Shown one piece after another: positions 1-13,119 of a DNA stretch of 64,000 bases; position 1 is the first letter of the stretch, and every line of letters begins with the position of its first letter. The notes under the pieces are model-generated. The model worked only from the letters and a program-made list of their open reading frames with translations, searched no databases and was not told the origin of the DNA. Where the stretch lies: the NCBI GenBank assembly GCA_963681505.1, contig OY811972.1, forward strand, positions 7,890,720 to 7,954,719, given 5' to 3'. A program made the position numbers and the translations under genes. The stretch comes from Eunapius fragilis. Lineage: Eukaryota; Porifera; Demospongiae; Spongillida; Spongillidae.

Positions 1-1700
1 CATCTTACCACTTTCATATAATAAGCAAAAAATGTATGTCTTACCCCACCCCATCCCGCCTCCTCTATCCTTATACCACACCAAGCTCAATCCATGTATG
101 TGTGTGTGCATACTACTAGTGTTGGTCAGAACAGTAAAAAATAGTGCATGTAAGGAATGGTTTTTACTTTTTAATTTTTGCACATGAAATGCATGGGAGG
201 AATTATATAATAAATGCCACAAGCCTGAGCTGTAAATGCTTTGAGATTCTAACAACTGAGGGGATTATATATATACCACATGTTGCATTGGAAAGGATCC
301 TGACAACATATCATCAGAGCTGGTGTGATTAACAACATATCAGACATTAACAACTTTGAAGTATAAAACAGTGGAATAGTATATGTAAATCAAGTAGTAA
401 TATTAATATGACTGATCCTATGAAATAAATAATAATCAGTTTATTTAGTTTTACAAATACAGTACAGCAGGATATTCATACACAGGTTCACTATAATATA
501 AATGTACAAATGATACCTGCTCTGACATACTACAGTAGGATAAATGAAACAAATAGCTATAGACCATAGTACCCCTATATACTACATCTTGCATGATTGC
601 TATGTGAAAGGACTCAGATGACAATGAATTGATATTATTGTATTTCACACAGACAGTTATAGGACAGTTTTTACCCTTCTGGCTAGTTTTTCAAGTTTTC
701 AAATTTTTTGATTTTTCTTGAACGCCAATGAGCTTCTATCAAATGGTTCTTACGCATCCTAAATGGGACTATCCATTACAAAGTTATTAAGCAATGAATT
801 TATAATTAGCCATACATTTCAATGCGAGCGTTGCTTTTCTTTTGCTTGTCCTGGAAACTTTGAAAAAGTACCACAAGGGTGATTTTGCTGGACACTGTCC
901 CATATAGTGTATAAATCAGTACTTAGAATCTAATTACTTCTCAGAATACATGCGCTGTTGGAACACATACATGCGCGACTAGTATATATATATGTATATC
1001 GATCCGATTGTACTCTTCAATATACATGTTACATGTATAGTCAGAAATCAGAACTCCGATCATGCTATACCGCCACGTTCATTTATGCTGCAGATCATCG
1101 CGACCTGAGCCTGTTTCTATTTTTGTAGTTGGGCTCAAAGGACTCAGATTTAAGCGAAGTATAATTTTGAACTTGCTTTATAGCTTGATTTGGGTATGGC
1201 CAGTCGAATCACTGGTGACTCAGGAATGATATAGACTGGGTTATTAACTTTACAAGCTGTATATGTTGTCATGCCTCGTTATTATGATGCCACGCCCTCT
1301 TTACTTACAACACAAGGTTGGATACAGACCCACTTGTGATATAGCCCGATTCAGTGAGGGAAGAACATCAGAGTAGTTTTTTTTCGCATTCAGCAAGCCG
1401 TGAAGCAACGGCAGTTTAAAGACTAAGAGGGTATGGCAAATTAATGCCTCCAAGCGTGCCCGTCGTAATTGATAATATTGTTCGTATACCTTTGTGTGAA
1501 CGAAACTAGCTGAGTCAACAAAGAGCCCTGCATGTCTGAATAATAATGTGGTGAAGCAAATATTATATAGATCTATATTGGTTGTTTACAATATGACAAT
1601 ATTGTCTCTAACATGTCATATACGGTATAGTGTGCGTATGTGTGACTCAAATGCTCGTAATAGACCTTGGGCCTTTCAATTTTACTGTCTATATATACGA
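1..1700. other. AT-rich region without a recognisable gene
   Basis: I see no coding region with homology or splice structure on either strand. The only structured item is the short inverted-repeat element at 662-901. A purine- and pyrimidine-rich stretch around 1260-1450 has no open frame of interest. Confidence 0.5.
662..901. mobile_element. Short inverted-repeat element (MITE-like)
   Basis: The left end reads GGACAG...ACCCTTCTGG. The right end, read on the other strand, is GGGACAGTGTCCAGCAAAAT followed by CACCCTT, so the termini are imperfect inverted repeats of about 25 nt. The interior (atcaaatggt, cttacgcatcctaaat, aatttataattagccatac) recurs at 10470-10660 and 23680-23870, inside the large intron of both GTPase gene copies. 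No ORF; non-autonomous. The family is not identified. Confidence 0.5.
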
Positions 1701-1723
1701 ATTAATGATTTTGGCGCGCAAAA

Positions 1724-1816
1724 ATGGCTGGTGACTCTCCTTGCATGGCTGGTCCTAGACCTGAACAGGACTCGGTAACTTATCTCGATCATTTTTCTGC
1801 TTTGTTCCTTTGCGAG
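1724..1816 (+). CDS. Candidate orphan first coding exon (unidentified)
   Basis: ATG at 1724 opens a 31-codon frame starting MAGDSPCMAGPRPEQDS, ending in GAG directly before a good splice donor (gtatga). The sequence is more GC-rich than its surroundings and in good start context (aaaATGG). I find no matching downstream exon and do not recognise the peptide. It could be a first exon of a gene whose remaining exons are lost or beyond my recognition, or chance. Confidence 0.25.
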
Positions 1817-3056
1817 GTATGACCTCTACCAACACGGTAATGTACTATTTGAATGTCCTCTTCGTATTCTTATTTGCGTGCGTAAATTATGTGATCTAGG
1901 TTATGTGACACAATCAGATTTACTTAACTTCTACGAGCTTTGAGTCACATGCTTCTACTTGTGATGCCTCGAGTGCTGAAAAAGGTATGCCGCAAATCAA
2001 TCGTTGGACGTTGCTCTGTTTGCTTATGTTACTTAACCTGTTTTACGCGCAAAAGGAAAGGAGTAACTTGCTGTGTCACTTGGTAGAACAAAAGGTGGTA
2101 ACCCAAAGGTTAGCATTTTTTTTTCTATTTGTTGCGCATGTGAGTTATGCCTGTTGCATTAATCAGAGAAGGGGTACATCCCCCTCGTTGGAATGCCATA
2201 TGAAACATCTGAACCATCGCGTAAGTGGTCGTTTGAACCGTCATATTAAAACTTTGCTTTTGCTCTTATACATATCCATGGAAATCGGCAATGATTTCGA
2301 CATAGTCTCCTAGCAGCTGCGTCCTCCGCGTGGCCATGCAAGCTGCAGCGCAGGGAACTACAAGTACGTTTTTATATTTACTCGCCTGCCAAAGTTTGTT
2401 TTACTTTACTGCAGCTTTGGGAAAGCCACTCAAAATACTCATCAGAGGCTGAATAAGCAACGCGTGTTCTGGGCTCTCCGATCGCCGCCTACGCCTTGTG
2501 CGCTTCTGAGAACATTTCACTCTTTTTTGTTTGGCAATGTGTATTGTATATTGTAATTAAAATCCTGAAGAATGCGAGTCAAGTGAACAAAAAAAGGCGG
2601 GCTGAATACACGAGAGTAAGTAGGTTGAAGAAAGCGGTATGTGTAGCCATGTAATGTTCGGACAGTGTAAACAAGTATCTGCGGAATCGGTTGAAACAAC
2701 AAATGTAACCACAATAGAATACTCCTAGTTATACACCGGGTACTCATGTTATACATACACGAATACACACCATACTCATGTTAGACATACGTTATACTGC
2801 ATGTGTATTCTATTGTTATACAAAAATGCAGCGTATATAGTATCCATGCACCTTGTGTGTATAACATGCGTACACGAGTGTATTGCGCGTGTATAACAAA
2901 ATAATTCATGCGTTATACGGTACTGCATAACTTCAATTTTCCACAGTGCTGTATGTGGTCTGAAACGTGGCAGCTTAATAGCAAGAGTACTGTTAGCTGA
3001 AAGAGTAGATCTACGTACAGGCAAAAGCACAATTGCTCTCAAGGAAGTAGTGTATG

Positions 3057-3358
3057 CAGGGGCGGATCCAGAATTTTTTTGCGAGGGGGGCAAAGGGGAG
3101 GGGCTTTAATAATCATGGTTTGGGCGTGGCTACGAAATATTGCGCGTAAGAGAGGAAGATGTACCCGGGGTCTGGGGCTTCGCCCCAGCCGCTTTTTACT
3201 GTTATCATGTTACTTCGGCGCGTTTTGTTGTATTTGTATCATCAGGACGTAAGACACCGCCCCTTGTAGCTATGAATATTTAATTTCTAACTTGGCGGGT
3301 GGGGGGAAAACCCAGTTTCCCCCCCCCCCCCCCCCCCCCCCCCGCGTATCCGCCCCTG
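3057..3358. mobile_element. 302-bp MITE with CAGGGGCGGAT termini
   Basis: The element starts CAGGGGCGGATCC and ends in the inverted motif (GTATCCGCCCCTG). It is flanked by a 5-bp direct repeat GTATG (3052-3056 and 3359-3363). It carries a poly-C tract of about 24 nt next to the right end and a small internal GGGGC/GCCCC hairpin near 3175-3190. A decayed relative with the same right end lies at 62212-62513. It has no coding capacity. Confidence 0.65.
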
Positions 3359-3368
3359 GTATGCTACA

Positions 3369-3439
3369 TAGTTGGGCGTAGCCCGGCCTTCGCGTATTGG
3401 CGGAAGGCCAATACGCGAAGGTCGGGCTACGCCCAACTA
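3369..3439. repeat. Near-perfect 32-nt inverted repeat (hairpin)
   Basis: The arms 3369-3400 and 3408-3439 are reverse complements with a single mismatch, around a 7-nt loop (cggaagg). The arms contain TTGGGCGTAGCCC and TTCGCGTATTGG. The hairpin lies 10 nt right of the MITE end, so it is outside that element. It is GC-rich and would be very stable in RNA or single-stranded DNA. Function unknown. Confidence 0.7.
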
Positions 3440-3947
3440 CACACTACACAGGTGTATACGTATTTAATCGTTGTTGTTTATCAAAGTACTATACTACCTG
3501 CAGCATATACTGTATGTGGATGTATACTTGAATGTTCTCCCCCTAGCTAGCTTAACCTAGGCAGTTGGGAGCTGGTGGGCTCCGACAGCCGTGTACATGT
3601 AAAAAGTAACCTGTCCGATTTGAGACCCGACCGGTCCTTCAAAGATGACGTAGGGTCTTAGAAATATTTGTTAAATAATTAAATGGTTTATGCTTCAAGT
3701 TACATGCCTCTTGGTTGTGAAAGAAACATTATTTTAGCGATTTCTACTCTTTGAAAGCTTTGTACATGATTCCGAGATGTTTGATTTTACCATTGTAATA
3801 ATATCTTGACAGAAAAGAATTGCTTTCCATCTTGCTGAGCACTATTGTATTGCTACCTACATAATATGATTACATTGTGTCCTGGTGTTACTTTTAACTT
3901 CTAAAATCGGTGGTTGTCGCGCTGCATCGATTCATTTTCCAAGTTGA

Positions 3948-4993
<1,046 letters not shown>

Positions 4994-5740
4994 TGAAGTT
5001 GCTTCTGTGTTGTTTACTACTATATTCTTGTTGCTGTGTATTGACCTTGAGCCGTATGTGTATACAATGTTTGCCAGAATTGAGTGCAATTTTAAGTTGT
5101 TTTTACTGTTAATGCATGCTTTGTGTTACATACACACCCGGCTTGAAAATTGGAGGAAGTGCCACGGGTTATAGGGTTAATGCATGCTTTGTGTTACATG
5201 CACACCCGGCTTGAACATTGGAGGCAGTAGTACCACATGGTAGAAATTCTGCAGATTACAAGGTGTTAATCAAACTACTGTGTAAACTTCGAGCCACGTT
5301 CGAACTATTATGTAACTCTTTCCAAAATGTATAGTCTTGACTGCCGCTACTAGCCAGCTGCTTTGCAACATATATGTACATATCGCTTGTTAGATATATT
5401 GTGCACCACACATAGGAATGTCACCATATGTAGATTGTGTATATGTGCATGGTGTTCAGTTTCAAACTTAATACTTAGATATAGCTTTTCTGATACTACT
5501 AGTGGGCCCAAAAAGTGTAGTTAAAACTGGGAGCAGGAGTCTACCTAAAAACTAGCTATATGCTCTGCTTCTAATGGTTCTACATGAGAAGATTTAGGAG
5601 ATGTCCTAGCTAGTTGAGAACTAGTGAGTGAGGTTCTCCGTTGGAGAATGCATGCGGTAGCTATATATAGGTTTTGAAGGTGTAGGCTTCAAATGGTATG
5701 CACTTGCAAGGAGGACCTGCATCTCGATCATCAATAACCA
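4994..5740. other. Downstream of NACA, no gene seen
   Basis: This is 3' flank of NACA. It holds a partial tandem duplication (5108-5157 repeated at 5176-5226, 68-nt offset, sharing TGCATGCTTTGTGTTACAT and CACCCGGCTTGAA). I see no open frame with meaning. Confidence 0.5.
5108..5226. repeat. Two-copy tandem duplication, 68-nt period
   Basis: The segment beginning gttaatgcatgctttgtg and including acacccggcttgaa and attggagg occurs twice in direct orientation, with only a few substitutions. It lies just 3' of the NACA stop codon. Confidence 0.7.
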
Positions 5741-5745
5741 CTTAC

Positions 5746-5830
5746 CTGGATCATTCTCATCCACACCTGCTTGTATGGACTTGACAGAGCCAACAAATGC
5801 CTGTACTGGGTTATCTGCCAGTCCTGTGCA
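5746..5830 (-). pseudogene. Roco-type GTPase exon fragment (third paralogue)
   Basis: On the minus strand the frame reads TGLADNPVQAFVGSVKSIQ then AGVDENDP, ending at a gtaagt donor. It matches TGIADNPVHAFVGSVKSIL of the two full GTPase exons (7535-9617 and 20768-22858), in the part just after the P-loop. The upstream P-loop is not recognisable, because the sequence before it runs into a poly-C tract (5883-5906). It lies downstream of the Death-domain exon of copy 1, so it is the remains of another family member, not part of that gene. Confidence 0.6.
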
Positions 5831-6177
5831 AACAAAACTGGTGGCCCTTCCACTTTGGGAGACCTCCCTCCCTCAGGTGATGCCCCCCCCCCCCCCCCCC
5901 CCCCCCTTCCCACATAGTATACCTCGTATCTCATGAAGAAATTACAAATACGTGTACATGATGCAAGTAATGAAAACATTCTCTATGAGAACATGGTGGC
6001 ATATAGGATTGGAAGGAAATAGTGGAGTAAAAAGGAAGTAAAGAAGGGTTTAATAATAAATGTCAGTAGTCCTATTTTTGCACACAAACATAATGGGCAT
6101 TCAAGTAACTAATAACCATTACATTTAATTACATACACATACAGACTAAAACAGTGATTGCAAGGTACTACAGTTAT

Positions 6178-6449
6178 TTAGTTCTCATATGTAAAAATTT
6201 TTCTGAGGACATCCACCAGAGTAGACCAGGTCACAGGCTTTACACCCATGCCCTGAAGCCATCGTTGGAGAATGGCCATGTTGATTCTCTCAGCATTCCA
6301 ATGGTGTTCCATCTCCAATGCTGGCACAATGGCTCCATTTGCATCATTCAGTAGAAATATACCAAAATTTTGATACCTTACACCAACTTCAACAGCTACA
6401 TTGACCTTCCTAGCAGACAAAGATAATAGTTCTGGCATGGTGGGTGTTC
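6178..6449 (-). CDS. Death-domain terminal exon of copy 1
   Basis: An acceptor (ctcctccag) precedes 6449 and the exon ends at a stop at 6178. The frame (MPELLSLSARKVNVAVEVGV, NFGIFLLND, NAERINMAILQRWLQG, PVTWSTLVDVLRKI) has the six-helix Death-domain pattern with the conserved W/L core near the C-terminus. The exon needs a phase-1 donor, which the linker exon 7114-7191 supplies. It differs strongly from the Death exon of copy 2 (18488-18768), so it is not a simple allelic copy. Expected role: homotypic Death-Death interaction in a cytoplasmic signalling complex (inference from the domain). Confidence 0.75.
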
Positions 6450-7113
6450 CTGGAGGAGGGGCAAACCGTCATTACCCTGACTAATCATAACAACAATGCT
6501 TAGGTGTATGTATATACGCACAACATGTTATCCCATACACAACATGTGGCCCTCCATCATAAGTGTCTGCTCAATAATTGCAAGGGGGGGGGGGGCACAC
6601 AAGACAAGGTGATTTGCCCCCATCCAACGCGAAATGTGGAGCCTTTCGGTGCCATGCTCGAAAAACAAGAAAACTTTATAAAGATATAATAGGGTTGTGG
6701 CAGTGATAAAGAACCACCCAACCTAGTAACATTTTCCAGGAAGGAGCATGAAAGTTGATGCGTGCAATTAAAATGTACTTGCAATTAAAAATTCAGGCCA
6801 CTGTAACTCCATGATGGACAGACTAATTTCCAGTGCATAAGAAAAAAGTTGTAGAGGGCATAAGTGTCTCTTAGAATAAGAAATCATTTGAAAACTTAAA
6901 AATATATAATGAAATTAGCTAATGAAATTAATTAGTTGGGATAAGTGGGGTGGGTGGATGGATAGCCCCATGCATCAAGCAAACGCCTATACAACCATGG
7001 TTCCCCATACACAAACTGATTGCCCATACATTAACACGTGGTCCCCCCCCCCCCCCCCTGCCCCCATACACAACATGTATGCCGAACACTTTGGCTATTC
7101 ATACATGACTAAC

Positions 7114-7191
7114 CTTCCAACTGTGGAATTACTTGGACCACTAGCTCTGACAATAGCTGGGAAGAAGAGGAGGCAGCCATGGAAGGCAACA
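7114..7191 (-). CDS. Linker exon between GTPase and Death domain (copy 1)
   Basis: This 78-nt open segment lies between a good acceptor (tctcttgcag) and donor (gttagt). The frame LPSMAASSSSQLLSELVVQ then VIPQLEG is in phase 1 on both sides. It therefore fits between the GTPase exon (phase-1 end) and the Death exon at 6449. No equivalent is visible in the intron of copy 2, where the GTPase exon joins the Death exon directly. Inferred from splice sites and phase. Confidence 0.5.
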
Positions 7192-7534
7192 CTGCAAGAG
7201 AAAGGAAAGGTTACTCTTAATAGCCTCCCTCTAGTAAGGATAACACCATCATTATAGGATTTAGGATCTACAATTGCTTAAGGGATCAGGCATCATGATA
7301 CATGTAATAGTATTGTGTGGAATGTGTTTGCAGTCAAGTGTAGATAATGGGCATATCGTAAAGAAGGGAAACGATTCATATATTCATAAGGAAGTTAACT
7401 GGCTTTGGGGCTATGCAATTTATCCATAGCAGTATTCATTATCAAGATTGCAGAATACTTCCGCATTGCTAAAGAAGGTTTAGTTACACTTTATAAAGAA
7501 AGTGAAAAATCGATAGGATGTACTTTCAACATAT

Positions 7535-9617
7535 CTGATGTTCCTTCCTTTCTAATCCAATCAGTGTGGCCACTGGTTAGAGTCATGTCCCAAGAACAAC
7601 GTGTACAGGATGCTCGGGTTGGGTCTTCATCATAAGGAATAGCTGCACTTTTACAGGACTTAATGGAGCATATAAAACCATCTTTGAGTTCCTTCCCACC
7701 ACTGTATTTGATAATATTGGCACATTCCATAACACCCATATGGATAAGCTTTCTAATTTTAGGGCATACTGTTGTGCGAACCCCATCATTAAGATGTACC
7801 TCTATGTAGGACACTGAATCAATGATGGTGAACCTAGCAGGATACTTCCTGCACTTAAAAGAAACACAATTCCTATAAAGACAGGCTGGGACTTTGTTAT
7901 TTTCAACTAATAAACACTCCTTGTGTTGTAAGAAAGCTACCAAGAAACTGAATAATCCATGTGGTGCAAATTCATAAGGAGAACAGACCAGGAGAGGATC
8001 TGGTCCTTGGTGGGTACTGATCTTGTCAAGATTCAAAGGATCTAAAAGGGCAGGCATCAAGTAGCCACTAACATTTTCTAAGGGAACCATGATAAAGAGA
8101 TGGCACATCAATTCTGTGAAATGCCTAACTGTAAAAACACCATCAATGAAATGTCTTTGAAATTTCTGATGAGAGAGAAATTCATTACGGACTATAGCGT
8201 GATCCCTGAAGTTAACACACCAATCATTTTTTGCGCCTTCACTAGTGAATGATTCTGGCACATTATGACCTGCCAGCTCATGTTTGCACTGCATGGACTA
8301 GGGCTGTGATGATCTTCAGGAAGACCTGAGGATCAGACAACACCACTTCCCTAAGACCTGGTACTTCATGGTACCAAAGGAATAGGTTATACTTGACCAT
8401 ATGGAGGAGAGCTGCCTCCAAGCCTTTCTCGTCCATATCTAACCTTTGAGCCTGCTGTAAACACTTCTTCAGGCTCAAAACACCTTGTGGAGCAGATGCT
8501 CTTATCTGCATCTCCAGAACAAACCACTTTAATGGCAGAAGACGGTGATTGTCCTTACTGCAGTTAGCTACAATTGATCGACGTAATTTATGAGCAACCT
8601 CTTCATCTTCTTTCTCAGGAATTTTACTATTGACCCCCCAAATTGCTTCAACTCCTGTTTTCTGGATAAGAAATTCTGAATTTGCCACACGTTTAATGAT
8701 TTCTTCTTTCTCTATCTTCGTCTCAGAGCATTTTTGTTCCTCATCTCTGTGTGTACCCATAACAAACAGGTAAGGATGGGAACCCCTGGTGTTAGTTGCG
8801 AATGCTCTCATACACTGCTCTAGCACCTGCTTATGGGAGGATGGAGATGTGTATGGTTTGCCTACCGGCTGACTGTTCTGCCCATAGAAATAGATCTCTG
8901 GGCAGTGGTCTAAGCTCTCTGAAAGGTTTACAGCAAAGATAATTGCCGACACATCTTGGATAAAGGCTGGTAGGATATCAAGGAACTGGGGCTGACCACC
9001 ACTGTCAATGAACTGGACCAAGGTCACTTTAAAATGCAATACATTCTTACCTATAGCTTTTTTGAATGCCTCAATAAACCGACTACTAATTACACCAGCA
9101 GCTGGGTTATCATTGAACCTATCCTCCATAGGGAGGTCTGACGATATCTCTTGGTGCTGAATAGATGGAGGTAATACAGGCTCAATAGATGAAGGTGATG
9201 GGACCTTGACATCTACATGTAGCTTTGATAATGGGTCAGCCAACCTTGATGGTTGCTGATGTGCAGCTGGATGAGGAGAAGCCTGAGTTGCTATAGAAAC
9301 TGAAGCTGAAATAGGGGAAGGCTCATTCTGGTAGGCATTTATAAGAACCTGCATTAGCTTGGATTCATCCAAAACCTCCCAGTTGCCAGTATCTTTCTCA
9401 TCCACCCCTGCTAGAATAGACTTGACAGAGCCCACAAATGCATGCACTGGATTATCAGCTATTCCTGTACTAACACGACGTTTATCTGTGTTCTCCGACA
9501 GAAGGAGCCACTTGAGGTGGGTCTTCCCCACACCTGCTATCCCAAGCACCAGACATTTGATAATGGATATATTTACTGAACCTTCCTTCATAGCTTCTTC
9601 AAACAATTGTGTTGCAT
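7535..9617 (-). pseudogene. Roc/COR-like GTPase exon, copy 1 (frameshifted)
   Basis: This is one large exon encoding a Roco-style GTPase: P-loop GIAGVGKT, G3-like DSGGQ, and G4-like THRD in VMGTHRDEE. A COR-like region follows (FAPHGLFSFLVAFLQ), then a Cys-rich C-terminal part. The 5' acceptor is tatag before 9617 and its polypyrimidine tract is a poly-C run. Compared with the intact copy at 20768-22858, copy 1 has a 4-nt insertion near 8290-8294 (tttgcactGCATggac) that ends the frame after ALVHAVQT. The 3' donor is changed from GTATGT to ATATGT (exon end 7535), so the copy is very probably dead. A sequencing error could explain one lesion but not all. Confidence 0.85.
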
Positions 9618-11131
9618 CTATAAATATTGAGGGGGGGGGGGGGGGGGGGGGGTTAAATACATGCAGATTTCAATTTTTGATGAAGTAAAAATTTGGATAT
9701 CAATAAGACCTGGACAACACATATAACACATGTAAAACCAGTTGTCACCTTTCTTTTAATGCCCCACCACCCAACACCTGGTCATTTGCAACAAAAAAGT
9801 AGTGGTGCTACAACATAATTTAGAAAAGCCGCCACCTGAACGATGCATCAGAGGGTCATGATACATGCATGTACCACTTGTTGAGGTGTACACATCAACT
9901 TCTTACACTCCACTCAATGGCAAAAACCCTCCTTTCAACATGCTGTGCTTAGACCATATTAAGAACAGCTAACGATACAGTAACAGGCTGATACCTGTGC
10001 TTGACTTAAACAATGGTACATACACAAACACATAAATTACAGCAGTAAAACAGGTTAGACAAGTCAGTTACATGTTTGGTGCAGTTATAGCTTTGGCCAT
10101 TCATAAATATTTCATTTCACCACAAATGCAAACCTCCTCTACCGTGCGTTTCACTTTATCCTAACATCATTTGGGACACTGTCCAGCAAAATCACCCCTT
10201 GACCAGAGCCTTGGAATGCATTACCGTAGTGCATAATGGGTAGCACCACATTATTAACTAGGGAACAATTTTTAATAACGTTGCCACTCCTTTGGCACAG
10301 CAGTATACTAATATTCTTTGTGTTTATAACTTATCATCGTTTACAGCCTTAAACCACAAGTGTATTTTTATCTCTTAGAAAATGGTTTTGGGGAGCCATT
10401 TTTGTGCTGTAAAGTCTTCACTGTCATTGTTATTGACACAAAAAGGACGAATGGGAGAGTGTCCAGCAAAATCACCCTTCTGGATAGTTTTCCATGTTTT
10501 CATTTTCCGTGAACTCCAAAGAGCTTTTATCAAATGGTCCTTTCGCATCCTAAATTTGACTATCCATCATAAAGTTATTAGGCACTGAATTTATAATTAG
10601 CCATACATGTCAATGCGAGTGTTACTTTTCTTTTGCTTGTCCAGGAAAATATGATAAAGTATCATAAAACTTAAAAGTAGGCTTTCTTTACATGTACATG
10701 CAGTTAACTGTTAAGGGAAAGTATCTCTCCCAATGTCTCATGCTGTCCTGGTGCAGGTCAATATATGGCCCATCATCATGCCATACATCACCATTTGGCT
10801 ATTTTATGAATTATACTTACAATAAATATTACGCTAGACTATTAAATCGAATTTTGATGCCAACATTTCATACACCGCTTAGTTATAGACTTCACACATG
10901 ACTTAATGATCCACCAGCACATTACTTCAAGCTACTACAATGTCTTGATGGTCTGACATATTTAGAGTCAGCTGAGTCATGTATCAATGCAATTGAGATA
11001 TGTGATACTAACAAGCAGTGTTTGCTACATGTACAAATAGCAGGAGTACAGTGTACATGAACATAAAACTAAGTTTGATTGGAATATACATGCATAATGC
11101 TGAAAGACAACAGGTGACATGGTCAACGTAC
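9618..11131 (-). other. Large intron of copy 1 (between NHR exon 3 and GTPase exon)
   Basis: No coding exon is seen. It contains a 20-nt poly-G run at about 9633-9652 (poly-C on the coding strand, just upstream of the GTPase acceptor). It also has pieces of the TCCAGCAAAATCACCC inverted-repeat element (10171-10200 and 10450-10660). The same layout occurs in copy 2 at 22859-24332. Confidence 0.7.
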
Positions 11132-12626
11132 CAGCAAGCAGCTTTCTCTGCTGATCAGGAGCACTTTTATCAGCCATGACATGAAGGGGACTTCCCCCAC
11201 TCCAAAGTGTCAGTGGTCTTAGGGATACCTTCACACACTGACCATACAGGTCCACCAAACCATACACACCCATGGGGACAGTGCAGGGAAGTGTGACCAT
11301 GTGGGCACCATTAATGAAGAGGTGCAAGGTACCAAAATTTGTGTACAGCAGTCCAACTGTGTCCCCAACCTATAGGTCATGGAAATTGATTTCATCAGGC
11401 AGTTGATCCACTTCCTGGTGATATTAATACATATGTAAGTGTTGGCATGAGGTGCATGTATTTATATGAACCAGTTCATTCATTGCAGATGTACTATTGA
11501 TACACATCTAATGCATGTCAAAAAACATTTCTTAAATGCACAGGTACATGAACATGTGGAATAATTGGTGATTAAGTACATAGTATCACTACATGCTTAA
11601 TATAACATGTATTTTGTGCCCTGTAGTAATACAAGGTGTTTCTCGATCCCTTATGAACTTGGCAAGAGGATCACACTCAGAATGCTACCCAATATATTTG
11701 GCACCATCTTTCTATTGCTATCCAGAGGGAGCCTCATATTGACCAGCTAGTGAATAGTTTGCACGTTCTATACATACATACAATAACCAATGAAACGTAT
11801 AATTGTAATACAATGGCGGCATGGACTACTCTATAGCACGCACAACAGATGCACACATGTACATGAACTAAACAGTGTCATACCTGCTCTCCAGCATACA
11901 GAGCTAAGGATGGTTTGTCATTAACTGATGATGTCACAATAAAACTTTGTCCCAACAACTGCTTTACATTGTCCACAGAAACCACCTGTGCTGTACTTTG
12001 TGTAGTGACTCCAATGGACAGAGAGCCACTCCATTTGGAGTCCACCTCCATAATCTCCACCTATTGATGTGTAATCAGTATGCATTGGACAATATCAATT
12101 GTATGAAATATGCACACACTTGCAGTGTTAGCAATTGCCAGAATTGCATGTATGCATCTGTACACATGATGTGCAAGAAAGGCACCAACAGGATAAAATA
12201 AAGCCACACAAAATCAGAAATACTGTACCAACAAATAAGATATTTTCCCCCCACAAACCAAGAATAATAAACATAGATAAGTGCAGATATATTTATACAG
12301 GCATGTGAAATGAACACTGTAATATGTACAGTATAATTCAATGTCATCCCAAGGTCAATTGTATACCCAGGTGTAAAATCTAAAGCAGCCAAGATAACAT
12401 GCACGAAAGTCACAACACTCACAACTGAGGCACCACATGTCAGTGAGGGACAACAGTATGTGGTGACAATGTCTAAACCTGTCATCTCACCTGAAAGATG
12501 ACATCACTAGGAAGAGGAGCAGAAGTAATTACAATGCCTCTTGAGTTGTTATTAAATCTGCAGGCCACTTGTCCTCCATGTTCAAGTCTGATATTGCCAC
12601 CATGTGTGGAGGCAAATGTGACCAAC
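11132..12626 (-). pseudogene. Neuralized homology repeat (NHR) domain exons, copy 1
   Basis: Exons 12626-12491 (136 nt), 12060-11884 (177 nt) and 11414-11132 (283 nt) encode the NHR fold in order. They read LVTFASTHGGNIRLEHGGQ, then VDSKWSGSLSIGVT, then LHLFINGAHMVTLP and VYGLVDLYGQCVKVSL. NHR domains are SPRY-like protein-binding modules of Neuralized-type ubiquitin ligases. In exon 3 the codon AAG of copy 2 (HDLKVGDTVG) is TAG here at 11370-11372, a premature stop. The exon ends in phase 1, matching the GTPase exon. Confidence 0.85.
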
Positions 12627-12970
12627 CTATTGAGAGGGAATATTGGAGGGAAGAGAGAGGGGAGGAGATAGAGTGGAGTGTGAAGGATCATGAATACATT
12701 TGGTGGTACAAATGTTTACTCTTTCTGTTCCACTGGCTGCTTTATCTGTAAACAGACAAATATACATTTCATAATGACATGTAATCCAGACCAAACACAT
12801 AAAAATCATATGCCATGGAAGCATATATCTCCTAATTCAAAAGCAACAACAGTGCTCCTCCCCATACTTGTAGTATCCTTACCTCTTATCAAGATTATCT
12901 GCAGCTCCCACCACTATTAATATTGTTATGAATTAGCAGTGTATTGCAACTACTGTATTTGATTGTCTGT

Positions 12971-13016
12971 GTACATACATGTACATACATGTACATACAT
13001 GTACATGTATTGTGCT
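12971..13016. repeat. Short TACATACATG tandem array
   Basis: Decamer-like repeats of gtacatacat run into catgtacatgtat. It borders the segment that is inverted between the two gene copies and may have helped that inversion (inference). Confidence 0.7.
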
Positions 13017-13119
13017 GCAGGGTGGTTCATTAGTCCTTTTGTGTTGCCATGGTGACCTACATGCATACTGCACTGCCTATTACCTCATCCCCAGACCACA
13101 CATAGCCCAGGCTACTCAC

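Larger units (their letters stand above)
7541..12957. repeat. Segmental duplication, copy 1
   Basis: Exons and introns of this block align with 20774-26165 at an offset of about 13.2 kb, in direct orientation. Similarity continues in broken form to 13250 (26420) and 14955 (27175). Intron sequence is conserved as well, so this is a recent tandem duplication of a whole gene, not exon conservation. Confidence 0.9.

Noticed and set aside
2776-3550. ORFs over the poly-C MITE
   Set aside because: Driven by C-runs; no homology.
9359-9688. Plus-strand ORF opposite the GTPase P-loop region
   Set aside because: Antisense shadow; the same holds for 21784-22917 on the plus strand.
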